Of a stretch of 64,000 nucleotides of DNA, positions 34,259-42,007 are shown one piece after another. How positions within the stretch are numbered: the first letter of the stretch is position 1; every line of letters begins with the position of its first letter. Origin of the DNA: Lentibacter sp. XHP0401 (GTDB taxonomy: Bacteria; Pseudomonadota; Alphaproteobacteria; Rhodobacterales; Rhodobacteraceae). The stretch covers positions 159,823 to 223,822 of the forward strand of contig NZ_JAOWLC010000007.1 in the NCBI RefSeq assembly GCF_025751535.1. The letters run 5' to 3'. The translations under genes were made by a program, and so were the position numbers. The notes beneath the pieces were generated by a model, which ran no database searches, was not told the DNA's origin, and was given only the letters and a program-made list of their open reading frames with translations.

Positions 34259-34981
34259 TTATTGGGTGACGTCACTCCACAAATCATCGCGAGCAAGAAA
34301 CTTACTAAGGGCTTCCGAGAATTCTTGCATGCCAATCTTCCTAAGCCTCGATCGCATTCCTTCTGATGCTTGCTCACTGAGTACACCAACACCTTCACAT
34401 ATCTGAACTAGTTCTAACAAAGCACTCGAAGACTGCGGCTTCGCACGATAGCTTTTCCTATTAAGGTTTTCGGTCACGTTACTCATTGATTTTTGTAGAT
34501 TGTCAAAGCGCTGATAAAGTAGATCATCGAAACTAGCATCGTTCCCCGGATAGGCAGTAAGGTAATCACATACAACTTCGTTCCAAGGGTCAGGTTCCTC
34601 TGTTTCCGACGTTGACCACCTTAGTTTAAAATGTATTTTTCTTCGTAAGACGCCCTCAATCTCTTCCAGAGAACTGTGTATTTGGTTATCCGCTTCGATT
34701 TGCTCTCGCTGACGTTGTTCTTTTTCAAAGATATCCGCTTGCGCCGCCATTGACCGAGCCATGTCTTCTGTAGCCCTTCGTTGCTCACGAAATTCTTTCC
34801 GCTGTTCTCTAAGCTCGTAGCTTTGCAAAAACACCGTTACAATTATCCAAATGAACGCAAGCGCGGCGAAAACACCTGCAAGGGTATCGCCCATTTCACT
34901 AGGCTTGAGATGGGTAAACTCATCAAACTTGTTTGCATATGCACTATCGCTAGCAGGGCTGAACGCAGCCCATTGAACCAA
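34259..34981 (-). CDS. Membrane-anchored coiled-coil protein, 5' end probably frameshifted
   Basis: As read from TTG 34981, 240 residues: a membrane helix (GVFAALAFIWIIVTVFLQSY), a long charged coiled coil (REQRKEFREQRRATEDMARS to IEADNQ) and a helical C-terminus. In-frame sequence continues upstream to 35062 without ATG or GTG and encodes another helix (VDVGWILTIGIFALVQWAAF). An ATG at 35031 sits on a G-tract whose length is one short of putting it in frame. Relatives have two N-terminal helices and a DTLAGVFAALAF-like region. Base composition is clearly more AT-rich than its neighbours, suggesting recent acquisition. Function unknown. Confidence 0.65.
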   Translation of the reverse strand: MVQWAAFSPASDSAYANKFDEFTHLKPSEMGDTLAGVFAALAFIWIIVTVFLQSYELREQRKEFREQRRATEDMARSMAAQADIFEKEQRQREQIEADNQIHSSLEEIEGVLRRKIHFKLRWSTSETEEPDPWNEVVCDYLTAYPGNDASFDDLLYQRFDNLQKSMSNVTENLNRKSYRAKPQSSSALLELVQICEGVGVLSEQASEGMRSRLRKIGMQEFSEALSKFLARDDLWSDVTQ

Positions 34982-35077
34982 CGCAAAGATTCCGATTGTT
35001 AGAATCCAGCCGACGTCGACTGGCCCCCCATCCCTCAGGAACAGCCCATTTGTAGGCAGCTTTTAGGTGACTTAAGA

Positions 35078-37012
35078 TCACCCCTTACCCCCCAAATACC
35101 GCTTCTTCGCCTCTTCCTGACGGCCAAACTCGCGGACCATATTCTCGATCGCAACTTCGTCTGACTTGTCGGCATAGCGGAACTCGGAGTCCGCGTAGCG
35201 GTTGATCTCCTGCAAGACCATCTCGGTGGTGATCGGCACACGCAACTCGGCAATCATTGCTTTCTTCTCGTCATACCCCTTGAACAAAAACAGCTCTGGG
35301 TTTTCCATCCACTCGTCGGGCAGCTCGAAGTCCATCGCCCGCACCTTCACAGCGTCGGTGATATTCTTGATAGCCCGCCCCGTAAAGCGCTCGTCCGCCT
35401 CCTGAATGGCCTTCAGGTAGGTCCCCATCTTGGCAATCGTATCCAGCTCTCCAACCGTGCTGTTCACACGGTCAAACACCTCCAGCAAGCCCGCCTCATG
35501 CGGCTTTGAATGGGCCTCAAAGCTCTTAGCCACAGCGGTTTTAATCTCCTGCGCGGCATATAAGTCATGCTCCCCCAGCGGAATATCGTGGTTCTTGCCC
35601 ATCAAAAGCGCGAGAATGTCGATGTAATCCTCCCGCGTCTGCGGCCCGTCCACCAAAAAGCGCGCGCCCGCCCTCTGGCGCAAAGCGTCATCCACATTTT
35701 CGGGGTAGTTGGAGAACATTCCAAAGGTGCAGTTACCCCGCACAACCGTATTTGCCCCCGCAAAACTCTCCATCAAGACAGCGGTGATCTCGAGCTGCCC
35801 CGCGCTGCTCTGCCTGTCGCCGCGCTTGCCGGCCAGCGTGTCGATGTCGTCAATCGTGCCAAATCCGATGACATGCGGATCAATGATATTGTTGATAAAC
35901 GCCTTCGCATTCTGCCCCGATTTACCCTGATAACTGTCGATATTATCGGTGCTCAGATTCTGGTAGCGAAACGGATACCCCGCCACTTGGCAATAATCAT
36001 TCAGCAAACCCGCCATCATCTGGATAAGCGTGGTTTTCCCCGTCCCGGGCTTACCGTCGCCCATGAACGTAAAGATAAATCCGCCCAGCTCGGCAAACGG
36101 GTTGAGCCGCTTCTCGAAGTCATAGGCCATAAGCATCTTGCTCAGCCGAAGCGCCTGATACTTGGCGATATGGTTGCCCACAACCTCGTGGGGCTTTTTG
36201 AACGTCATAGTCAGCTTGCTGCCCTTGGCGCGGCTTGCAGGGGTAAAGCCCTGCACGGTGAAATCATCCGCCTCCACCCGCCAACTCGCCGCCAGAAACG
36301 GCTCCAGCCGCGCGATGGTCTGCGCGCGCAAAGCGGCCTTTTCCATCAACTGCTCGGCAAAGGCAGCAACCGTCGCCACCAATCGCGCATCGTCGCTCGC
36401 ATGTGCCGCAATGTCCTGATCAAGCTCCCAAAGCGCGCCATAAAGCGCCGCCTGTCCGCTCTCTGTCAGAAGCTCTTCGAACTCACCGACTTCAACAGTC
36501 ACTTCGCCCGCCATACCGCTCAGCAAATACGCGGTCGCATTGCCAAACACATGCGCAACAATCAGCGCCTCGGCGCCCAGAAGCTCGGCAAACTCCTCTT
36601 CCTTCCCGCGCGGGATACCGCCCTCAAGGTTCGCGCGCTTGAGGTCCGCAAGCGGCGTCACCTGCGCGTAGTTTTCCGCCACAGCCAGCGCAATCGCAAT
36701 CGCGCGCCTGAGGCTTTGCATCACCCCCGCCTGCTGGGTTGAAACCAACGGATCGTCCCCGTCCGCGCCCTCAATCCGCGCAATCAGCTGCACCCCCTCT
36801 GGCCGCGCCGTGCTCCGCGTCACAAGCCCCGGAGTCGTAGAGCGAAAGCGCCGCCGCGTGCCAAGCCCCGATGACTTCTCCGCAGGCGCTTCGGCCCGTC
36901 CCTTGCCGATACGCGGTGTATGGTCAAACCCTTCAAGCATCGCCACAGCCCGCGCGTACTGTTTCACAACATCCTCTTCGCGCAACTCCATCAAATCACT
37001 TGTCTGGTTCAT
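35078..37012 (-). CDS. AAA-family ATPase
   Basis: 644-residue ATPase. The first 300 residues are a basic and then helical non-conserved region (ending MLMAYDFEKRLNPFAELGGF). The AAA core has Walker A GKPGTGKTTL (320-329, K326), a Walker B-like VIGFGTIDDIDTLAGKRGDR (381-400), sensor-like NCTFGMFSNYP (427-437) and a likely arginine finger in DDALRQRAGARFLVD. The C-terminal 180 residues are helical. No protease or helicase domain is attached. It follows the 372-residue gene by 54 bases and sits in the leftward cluster; remodelling of a membrane or coiled-coil partner is inference. Confidence 0.87.
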   Translation of the reverse strand: MNQTSDLMELREEDVVKQYARAVAMLEGFDHTPRIGKGRAEAPAEKSSGLGTRRRFRSTTPGLVTRSTARPEGVQLIARIEGADGDDPLVSTQQAGVMQSLRRAIAIALAVAENYAQVTPLADLKRANLEGGIPRGKEEEFAELLGAEALIVAHVFGNATAYLLSGMAGEVTVEVGEFEELLTESGQAALYGALWELDQDIAAHASDDARLVATVAAFAEQLMEKAALRAQTIARLEPFLAASWRVEADDFTVQGFTPASRAKGSKLTMTFKKPHEVVGNHIAKYQALRLSKMLMAYDFEKRLNPFAELGGFIFTFMGDGKPGTGKTTLIQMMAGLLNDYCQVAGYPFRYQNLSTDNIDSYQGKSGQNAKAFINNIIDPHVIGFGTIDDIDTLAGKRGDRQSSAGQLEITAVLMESFAGANTVVRGNCTFGMFSNYPENVDDALRQRAGARFLVDGPQTREDYIDILALLMGKNHDIPLGEHDLYAAQEIKTAVAKSFEAHSKPHEAGLLEVFDRVNSTVGELDTIAKMGTYLKAIQEADERFTGRAIKNITDAVKVRAMDFELPDEWMENPELFLFKGYDEKKAMIAELRVPITTEMVLQEINRYADSEFRYADKSDEVAIENMVREFGRQEEAKKRYLGGKG

Positions 37013-37027
37013 CTCTCGTCACCCAAC

Positions 37028-37064
37028 TCTTTTTTCTTGCTTTAAATATCCGCCCCGCAGGGCC
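37028..37064 (+). repeat. Dispersed repeat, copy C (truncated)
   Basis: CTTTTTTCTTGCTTTAAATA then TCCGCCCCGCAGGG, lying between the ATPase and the 372-residue gene. It has the leader of the repeat family but only a short stem. It is opposite in orientation to the flanking genes, unlike the other copies. Confidence 0.55.
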
Positions 37065-37066
37065 GC

Positions 37067-38185
37067 TCAAACACTCAGCACCGCACCCTTTTGGTTCACC
37101 ACAAACTTGCGCACATCCGCAAATCCGGGCGGGCCCAGCTCTTGCAGCGCGGCAAAGGGCCGTTGCGGCATAATGATCGCCCGCTCCATCCGTGTCGCGC
37201 CCGTGTCGGCCCCGCGCCCCGCAAAAGGATCAAGGGCAAACACCTCGCGCTCCACCGTGCCAAACCAGCCCGATTTGGCCTCTTCCACGCGCTCGCTCTC
37301 AAGCTCTTCAATCGTCCAGGCCAGCGCCCAGTCCTGCCCTGCGGGCGCGCTTGCATCGCGCAACACGTCACGCATCGGCCCCGTTTGCAGCGTAAATGCA
37401 GATGAATACATCGGCCCGATGTGAAAGCGGCGCAAACGCTTGGGGTGCAGGTCGTCAAAATCTTCGTCAAATCCCTTGGCAATGGTCAGAAGCTTCAAGC
37501 CCTCCATGGACTGCGCCATCAAGTGCGCCTGAGCTTCAGGCCAGCGCCTCTGGTCTTTCGGCAAGGCCGTGCGCCCGCTGTCTTCCAGCTCCATGATGTA
37601 AACGGTCGGCAGGTTGATCAGGCTGTCATAAACCGCCCAATGCACCGTATATTTGCGCCGCCTGTCGCCCAGGTCACCGTCCCATTCCGCGCGCGGATCA
37701 TTGCGCGCCCAAAACAACTCGCCCCTGAGCAACTCTTCGTAATACAGCCGCTGGCTCAGCGCATATTGCAGCTTGAGCGGAACCTCCCGCTCCCCGACAA
37801 TCTTGCGCACCATCTCGTCTTTGAGCGCCTCCGCCGTTGGCATATCCTGCAAATGCCGCTTGGCTTGCTGCGCATCATTGGCCATGAGCATCAGCTCGCT
37901 CATCACAGGAAATCCGCTTTCAACACGGTCCATGCTGAGCCCCGTGCCAAGCCGGCTGCCGCGCCCGACCATGAGGTATTTCATCCCCAGCGCTTTGAAA
38001 GTGTAGCTCATCTGCGCAATGTAACGTGTGAGAATTTCCACGTCACGGCTGGCCAACCGCCCCTCGCCCTGCATCACAGCGGCCACACGGCCCAAGTGTT
38101 GGGTAATGCCCTCGAACTTGCGAAAATAGCGCCGCGACGCAAACGTATCCTTCAGCGCCGCATGCTCGTGTGAGGCTTTACTCAT
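37067..38185 (-). CDS. Conserved protein of unknown function (372 residues)
   Basis: Soluble, 372 residues, begins MSKASHEHAALKDTFASRRY. Notable are a helical first half with many charges (GRVAAVMQGEGRLASRDVEI; HLQDMPTAEALKDEMVRKIV), then a mixed region (RRKYTVHWAVYDSLINLPTV, FHIGPMYSSAFTLQTGPMRD) and a beta-like end (GPPGFADVRKFVVNQKGAVL). No nucleotide, metal or membrane motif is seen. Its ATG 38185 overlaps the 3' end of the small membrane gene by eight bases, and the ATPase gene follows, so these form one operon. Not recognised as a named family. Confidence 0.75.
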   Translation of the reverse strand: MSKASHEHAALKDTFASRRYFRKFEGITQHLGRVAAVMQGEGRLASRDVEILTRYIAQMSYTFKALGMKYLMVGRGSRLGTGLSMDRVESGFPVMSELMLMANDAQQAKRHLQDMPTAEALKDEMVRKIVGEREVPLKLQYALSQRLYYEELLRGELFWARNDPRAEWDGDLGDRRRKYTVHWAVYDSLINLPTVYIMELEDSGRTALPKDQRRWPEAQAHLMAQSMEGLKLLTIAKGFDEDFDDLHPKRLRRFHIGPMYSSAFTLQTGPMRDVLRDASAPAGQDWALAWTIEELESERVEEAKSGWFGTVEREVFALDPFAGRGADTGATRMERAIIMPQRPFAALQELGPPGFADVRKFVVNQKGAVLSV

Positions 38186-38384
38186 CTTCTTTTTTCTTAT
38201 CCAAAAGATAGGCAATCCCGCCAACAGCGGAGAACAGGATAAGCCCGATCCCCACAGGAATCGCCGACAAACCCAGCGCATCAAACCGCGCCCAGGCATC
38301 ATATCCAATGAGGTCACCAAGGCTCAGCACCAAAGCAAACGCCACACAAATCCCGACAATAAAAACCACTGCTTTTCTGATCAT
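38178..38384 (-). CDS. Small two-helix membrane protein
   Basis: 68 residues: MIRKAVVFIVGICVAFALVL forms helix 1, then a short loop with aromatic residues (GDLIGYDAWARFDALG), helix 2 (LSAIPVGIGLILFSAVGGIA) and a charged tail (YLLDKKKEDE). ATG 38384 has GGGAGG seven bases upstream and is preferred to GTG 38411. Its stop overlaps the next gene's start and it starts 23 bases after the coiled-coil gene, so it is part of the operon. It may anchor the soluble partners. Confidence 0.75.
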   Translation of the reverse strand: MIRKAVVFIVGICVAFALVLSLGDLIGYDAWARFDALGLSAIPVGIGLILFSAVGGIAYLLDKKKEDE

Positions 38385-38407
38385 GCTCGGGCCTCCCCCT
38401 GACAGGC

Positions 38408-39484
38408 TCACCCGCCGTAAGCGTTTTTGTCGTGCTTCTCGACAATCTTCTCAAAGCGCCGTGCAAAGCGCTCGTCGGCCTTCGCCTTGGCTTCCAGAAC
38501 TTCGCGGGCAAAGACCATGTGATCCTCGTGCGCTTCCATCATGTCGGCCATCCGCTGGTTTGTCGCCGTGCCGATGGCGGCCATGCTCGCCTGCGCTTCC
38601 TTATCCGTCTCAACACCAATCTCGTTGATCCGGTGCGCCACATCCTGCTGCTGCGCAGTCTTGAGAGACTTGGTCAAAGCGTCATAGAGCACGACCCGCT
38701 GCTTGGTGTCGGTCTCGAGCTTGTTGATGAGAACCATCTGTGTCGCCGCCTGGTTCTGCAACGAGTCGATCCAGGTCTTGCCTTTCTCGATATAGCGCTC
38801 AAGCGTTTGGCTCTTGGCGAGCTTCACCTGCTCCTGCTGCACCATTTCATTGTATTTGGCGTTAAGGTCGGCAAGTTGTGTCTCAAGCTTGGTGCGTTTT
38901 GCCGCGTCTTGCTCGGAGGCGATCTTGTTTTCCAGTTCGATGATCTTCGGGTCCATCCCGAGTATCTCGGCCTTCAGCGCCTCAAGGTCGCCGACGGTAA
39001 ATTCGCGCTCGTCCAGCGTGCTGGCGAGGTTGCTCTGCACCTTTTCCTTTTGCTCGTTCAGCGTCTCGAGCTGGCCTTGCAGAAGCCGGGTGATCACATC
39101 AGACTTCGAGATCAGATCTTGCAACTTGTCATCAATGCTCGCCGTCTTGATACGCTCGCCGCGCATGCTGTCAGACTTGGCCTTGCTGAACATCCCGACA
39201 AAGCTTTCCCAAGCCGTCTTGCTGCGCAGCTGCTCGAAATCCTGTGAGAACGCGCTGGTCACATCATCCAGCCCCATAATCAGCTCGGCGATATTGGCGT
39301 TCATCAACTCGGTGTGGGCATGAACATCATCAAGCGAGGCGTTTTCAATATCAATCGCGATATCCTCGCCACTCGCCATCTTGGCGCGCGCGGTTTCAAT
39401 CCGCCCTGTCAGTTCCGCAATCTTGGCCTGTGCCTCTTCTACTTCAGCGGCAGAGGCCCGCACCTGCGCATCAAAATCAGCCAT
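38408..39484 (-). CDS. Long coiled-coil protein, first gene of the ATPase cluster
   Basis: 358 residues, almost all helical. It starts MADFDAQVRASAAEVEEAQA, with continuous heptad-like stretches at about 5-40, 125-200 and 210-330 (LEALKAEILGMDPKIIELEN; TKLETQLADLNAKYNEMVQQ) and a basic end (RFEKIVEKHDKNAYGG). The general layout (FVGMFSKAKSD, then helices ending in a KLETDTKQRVVLYDALTKSL-like block) recalls TelA-type toxic-anion-resistance proteins, but no signature is clear. ATG 39484 is chosen because upstream sequence is repeat D. It probably oligomerises and may be the substrate or scaffold of the AAA ATPase. Confidence 0.78.
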   Translation of the reverse strand: MADFDAQVRASAAEVEEAQAKIAELTGRIETARAKMASGEDIAIDIENASLDDVHAHTELMNANIAELIMGLDDVTSAFSQDFEQLRSKTAWESFVGMFSKAKSDSMRGERIKTASIDDKLQDLISKSDVITRLLQGQLETLNEQKEKVQSNLASTLDEREFTVGDLEALKAEILGMDPKIIELENKIASEQDAAKRTKLETQLADLNAKYNEMVQQEQVKLAKSQTLERYIEKGKTWIDSLQNQAATQMVLINKLETDTKQRVVLYDALTKSLKTAQQQDVAHRINEIGVETDKEAQASMAAIGTATNQRMADMMEAHEDHMVFAREVLEAKAKADERFARRFEKIVEKHDKNAYGG

Positions 39485-39599
39485 CTTTACTCCTATCCAA
39501 AATCTCTTTGCCCCGATATGGGCAGTGTTAATCCGACTTACATCACCCGCCAGATCGGTTTTGCCCAACTGTCGCAAAAAGGCCTGTGAAAGAAAAGAA

Positions 39600-39745
39600 A
39601 AACTGCACAGGGCTTCGAATTTCGCCATTGAACGCTACAGCGCGCTTGTCGCGCGGGGCGTTCAATGGCGAAATTCGACCAAGCGAGAGGGGCCAGCCCC
39701 TCTCGCACTCTCCCCGGGATATTTTCGGCAAGAAAAAGAAGTTCG
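39600..39745 (-). repeat. Dispersed 3'-end repeat, copy D, with a long cruciform
   Basis: On the reverse strand it starts CTTTTTCTTGCCGAAAATAT just after the adhC stop, then CCCGGGG, stem GCGAGAGGGG/CCCCTCTCGC (39683-39706), and a 20-bp perfect inverted repeat: CGAATTTCGCCATTGAACGC (39616-39635) and its complement (39658-39677). A further GCGCG/CGCGC stem lies in its centre. It is the largest copy of the family. Confidence 0.75.
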
Positions 39746-39747
39746 GC

Positions 39748-40881
39748 CTAGTAGATCACCACACTCCGGATGCTTTCGCCCGAGTGCATCAAATCAAAGG
39801 CTTTGTTGATATCCTCAAGCGGCATTTTGTGGGTGATCATCTCGTCGATCTCGACTTTGCCATCCATATACCAGTCAACAATCTTGGGCACATCCGTGCG
39901 CCCTTTTGCACCGCCAAAGGCTGTGCCTTTCCAGACCCGCCCTGTGACGAGCTGGAACGGGCGCGTGCTGATCTCGGCACCTGCTGGAGCGACCCCGATG
40001 ATGACCGAAACACCCCAGCCACGGTGCGAGCATTCGAGCGCATCGCGCATCACTTTCACATTGCCTGTGGCATCAAAGGAGTAATCCACGCCACCAAAGG
40101 CATCTTGCTCGGTCTTGGTAAGCTCGACAATCGCCTCGGTGACACTCTGGCCCTTGAGCTTTGACGGATTGACGAAATCGGTCATGCCGAACTTACGCGC
40201 CATGGCTTCCTTGTCGTCATTCAGGTCCACTCCGATGATCTTGTCAGCCCCTGCCATGCGCAGACCCTGGATCACGTTAAGGCCGATGCCACCGAGGCCA
40301 AAGACAGCAGCCGTCGAGCCGATCTCGACACCCGCAGTGTTGATCACCGCGCCAATGCCCGTAGTGACGCCACAGCCGATGTAGCAGATGCTCTCGAATG
40401 GCGCATCTTCACGCACCTTGGCCAACGCGATTTCGGGCATAACCGTGTGGTTCGCGAAGGTAGAGCACCCCATGTAATGAAATATCGGCGTGCCATCGAG
40501 CATCTTGAAGCGTGTGGTCCCGTCGGGCATAAGGCCCTGCCCCTGCGTGCCGCGAATAGCGGTGCAGAGATTGGTCTTGCCAGACAGGCAAGCATGACAC
40601 TCGCGGCATTCCGGCGTGTAAAGCGGGATCACATGATCACCGGGCTTCAATGTTGTCACGCCCTCGCCCACCTCAAGAACAATGCCCGCGCCTTCATGGC
40701 CGAGGATGCTTGGAAACAACCCCTCAGGGTCATCGCCCGAGCGGGTGAATTCGTCGGTGTGACACACACCCGTCGCCTTGATTTCAACCAGCACCTCGCC
40801 CGCCTTCGGGCCCTCAAGCTCGACTTCCATAATTTCGAGTGGCTTGCCCGCTTCGAGTGCCACAGCTGCACGTGTTCGCAT
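39748..40881 (-). CDS. adhC: S-(hydroxymethyl)glutathione dehydrogenase / class III alcohol dehydrogenase
   Basis: 377-residue zinc alcohol dehydrogenase that oxidises the formaldehyde-glutathione adduct to S-formylglutathione with NAD. Catalytic-zinc region [20 protein letters not shown] and [12 protein letters not shown]; structural zinc cysteines [17 protein letters not shown]; Rossmann loop [20 protein letters not shown]; class III segment [33 protein letters not shown] precedes ATG 40881; the longer upstream frame is not conserved. The S-formylglutathione hydrolase gene often found with it is not in the window. Role: formaldehyde detoxification, for example from methylated compounds. Confidence 0.97.
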   Translation of the reverse strand: MRTRAAVALEAGKPLEIMEVELEGPKAGEVLVEIKATGVCHTDEFTRSGDDPEGLFPSILGHEGAGIVLEVGEGVTTLKPGDHVIPLYTPECRECHACLSGKTNLCTAIRGTQGQGLMPDGTTRFKMLDGTPIFHYMGCSTFANHTVMPEIALAKVREDAPFESICYIGCGVTTGIGAVINTAGVEIGSTAAVFGLGGIGLNVIQGLRMAGADKIIGVDLNDDKEAMARKFGMTDFVNPSKLKGQSVTEAIVELTKTEQDAFGGVDYSFDATGNVKVMRDALECSHRGWGVSVIIGVAPAGAEISTRPFQLVTGRVWKGTAFGGAKGRTDVPKIVDWYMDGKVEIDEMITHKMPLEDINKAFDLMHSGESIRSVVIY

Positions 40882-41026
40882 CGTTTTTTCTCCTGAACTT
40901 TCCCGACAGAGCCTGCTGCAAATACCGCCCGGTTGCAAGACTTAGGGGGGAAAGCAGATGGGTTTATTCCCCTGATACCGGTGTTGCCGATATCGTATTG
41001 AAAATCAGGGATTAGGGGGAAATTAT

Positions 41027-41335
41027 ATGAAATTCACACGATTCATCTTGGCCGCTGTAAGCCTTGCAACCATGGCCGCCTGCCAGACGTCACTGCCGTC
41101 AGACCAAATACCGCAGGAAGCCAAGCTTCCCACAACGTCCAAAACGGACCCGTGCGGCGCAAATGATCTGGCGTTCATGACCGGAATGCGCGTTGGCGAA
41201 ATCAAGTTTGATACCTTGGAGCGCCCCGTGCGTATTGTCGGCCCCAAAAGCGTCGTAACACTGGATCACCGGCCCGACCGCCTGAATGTCGACATCGACA
41301 GCTCCGAGCGGATCACAGGGTTTCACTGCGGCTAA
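41027..41335 (+). CDS. Lipoprotein with I78 peptidase inhibitor domain
   Basis: 102 residues: signal sequence with lipobox (ATMAAC, lipidated C19), a short linker and an I78-family domain. Its markers are DPCGANDLAFMTGMRVGEIK, the inhibitory-loop-like segment RPVRIVGPKSVVTLDHRPDR, LNVDIDSSERITGFHCG, and the paired cysteines that would bridge the ends. Members inhibit serine peptidases in Aspergillus (elastase inhibitor family); bacterial ones are thought to guard the envelope. It has its own promoter region shared divergently with adhC and ends before a terminator serving the opposite strand. Confidence 0.88.
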   Translation: MKFTRFILAAVSLATMAACQTSLPSDQIPQEAKLPTTSKTDPCGANDLAFMTGMRVGEIKFDTLERPVRIVGPKSVVTLDHRPDRLNVDIDSSERITGFHCG

Positions 41336-41348
41336 TTTACGGTTCAGA

Positions 41349-41379
41349 TCAAAAAAGGGCGGTCGTTTATACCGCCCTT
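41349..41379 (-). terminator. Rho-independent terminator for cytochrome c'
   Basis: AAGGGCGGT (41355-41363), seven-base loop, ACCGCCCTT (41371-41379). On the reverse strand the stem runs into TTTTTTGATC (41349-41354), ending the leftward cytochrome c' transcript; it may also block read-through from the I78 gene. Confidence 0.85.
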
Positions 41380-41406
41380 CCCGTCATTCCTTGCAGCATT
41401 CGCAGC

Positions 41407-41850
41407 TTAGTCTTTCTTGACGCGGTACGCCTTGTGACACGCCGCACATGTGCCACCGAGGTCGCCCATTCCGGCCTGAACCCACTCAACTGCACTCGTG
41501 TCAAGCTCTTCGGCAGCCGCGCCCAAGGCTTTGGCCTTCTCTTCAAAGTCAGCCCAGTTTTCCCAGATCGCAGGAAGCGCGGTTGATTTCGGGTCCATCT
41601 CTTGTGCTTCGAATGCCGCAGGAATTTCAGCCGCGTGATCAATCAATGCCTGACGGGCTTCAGCCGCTTTATCCGCGTCAAATTCCATCTCGCCCTTAGC
41701 CATGGCACCCAATGCGCCAGTCGCGTTTTTCACGCCGTCCATCACCATCATCCGCGCTTTGACGGCTTCATTTTCCACACCTTCGGTCATGGCAAAACCC
41801 GTGCCGGCAAGTGTCGCGCCAAGCGCCAGTGTCACAAGAAATTTTTTCAT
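41407..41850 (-). CDS. Cytochrome c'
   Basis: 147-residue periplasmic four-helix-bundle cytochrome. Signal peptide 1-20 (FLVTLALGATLAGTGFA), helices rich in Ala, Glu and Met, and the haem site at the C-terminal end, C135-A-A-C138-H139. No distal methionine is expected in this class, which binds NO or CO at high-spin haem and is linked to nitric oxide resistance. ATG 41850 has GGAG upstream. It is a single gene. The function is inferred from family knowledge only. Confidence 0.92.
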   Translation of the reverse strand: MKKFLVTLALGATLAGTGFAMTEGVENEAVKARMMVMDGVKNATGALGAMAKGEMEFDADKAAEARQALIDHAAEIPAAFEAQEMDPKSTALPAIWENWADFEEKAKALGAAAEELDTSAVEWVQAGMGDLGGTCAACHKAYRVKKD

Positions 41851-42007
41851 AGCTATACTCCATGTTGCTCGCCAGATTACGCCACGGATCACGCAGGCAA
41901 TCAAGACAAGCTATTGTGAAGGGCAACAAAACGCCGGTTTTGAAGCTATCTTTAATAGACGCCCGATTTAAGGCGGCGCGGCACGGCAATACTGCTATTC
42001 ATTGACC

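Noticed and set aside
35567..36742. Long rightward open frame (391 codons) opposite the AAA ATPase
   Set aside because: It lies fully antisense to a gene with clear Walker motifs, has no ribosome site or recognisable domain, and its arginine/leucine-rich composition is that of a high-GC shadow frame.
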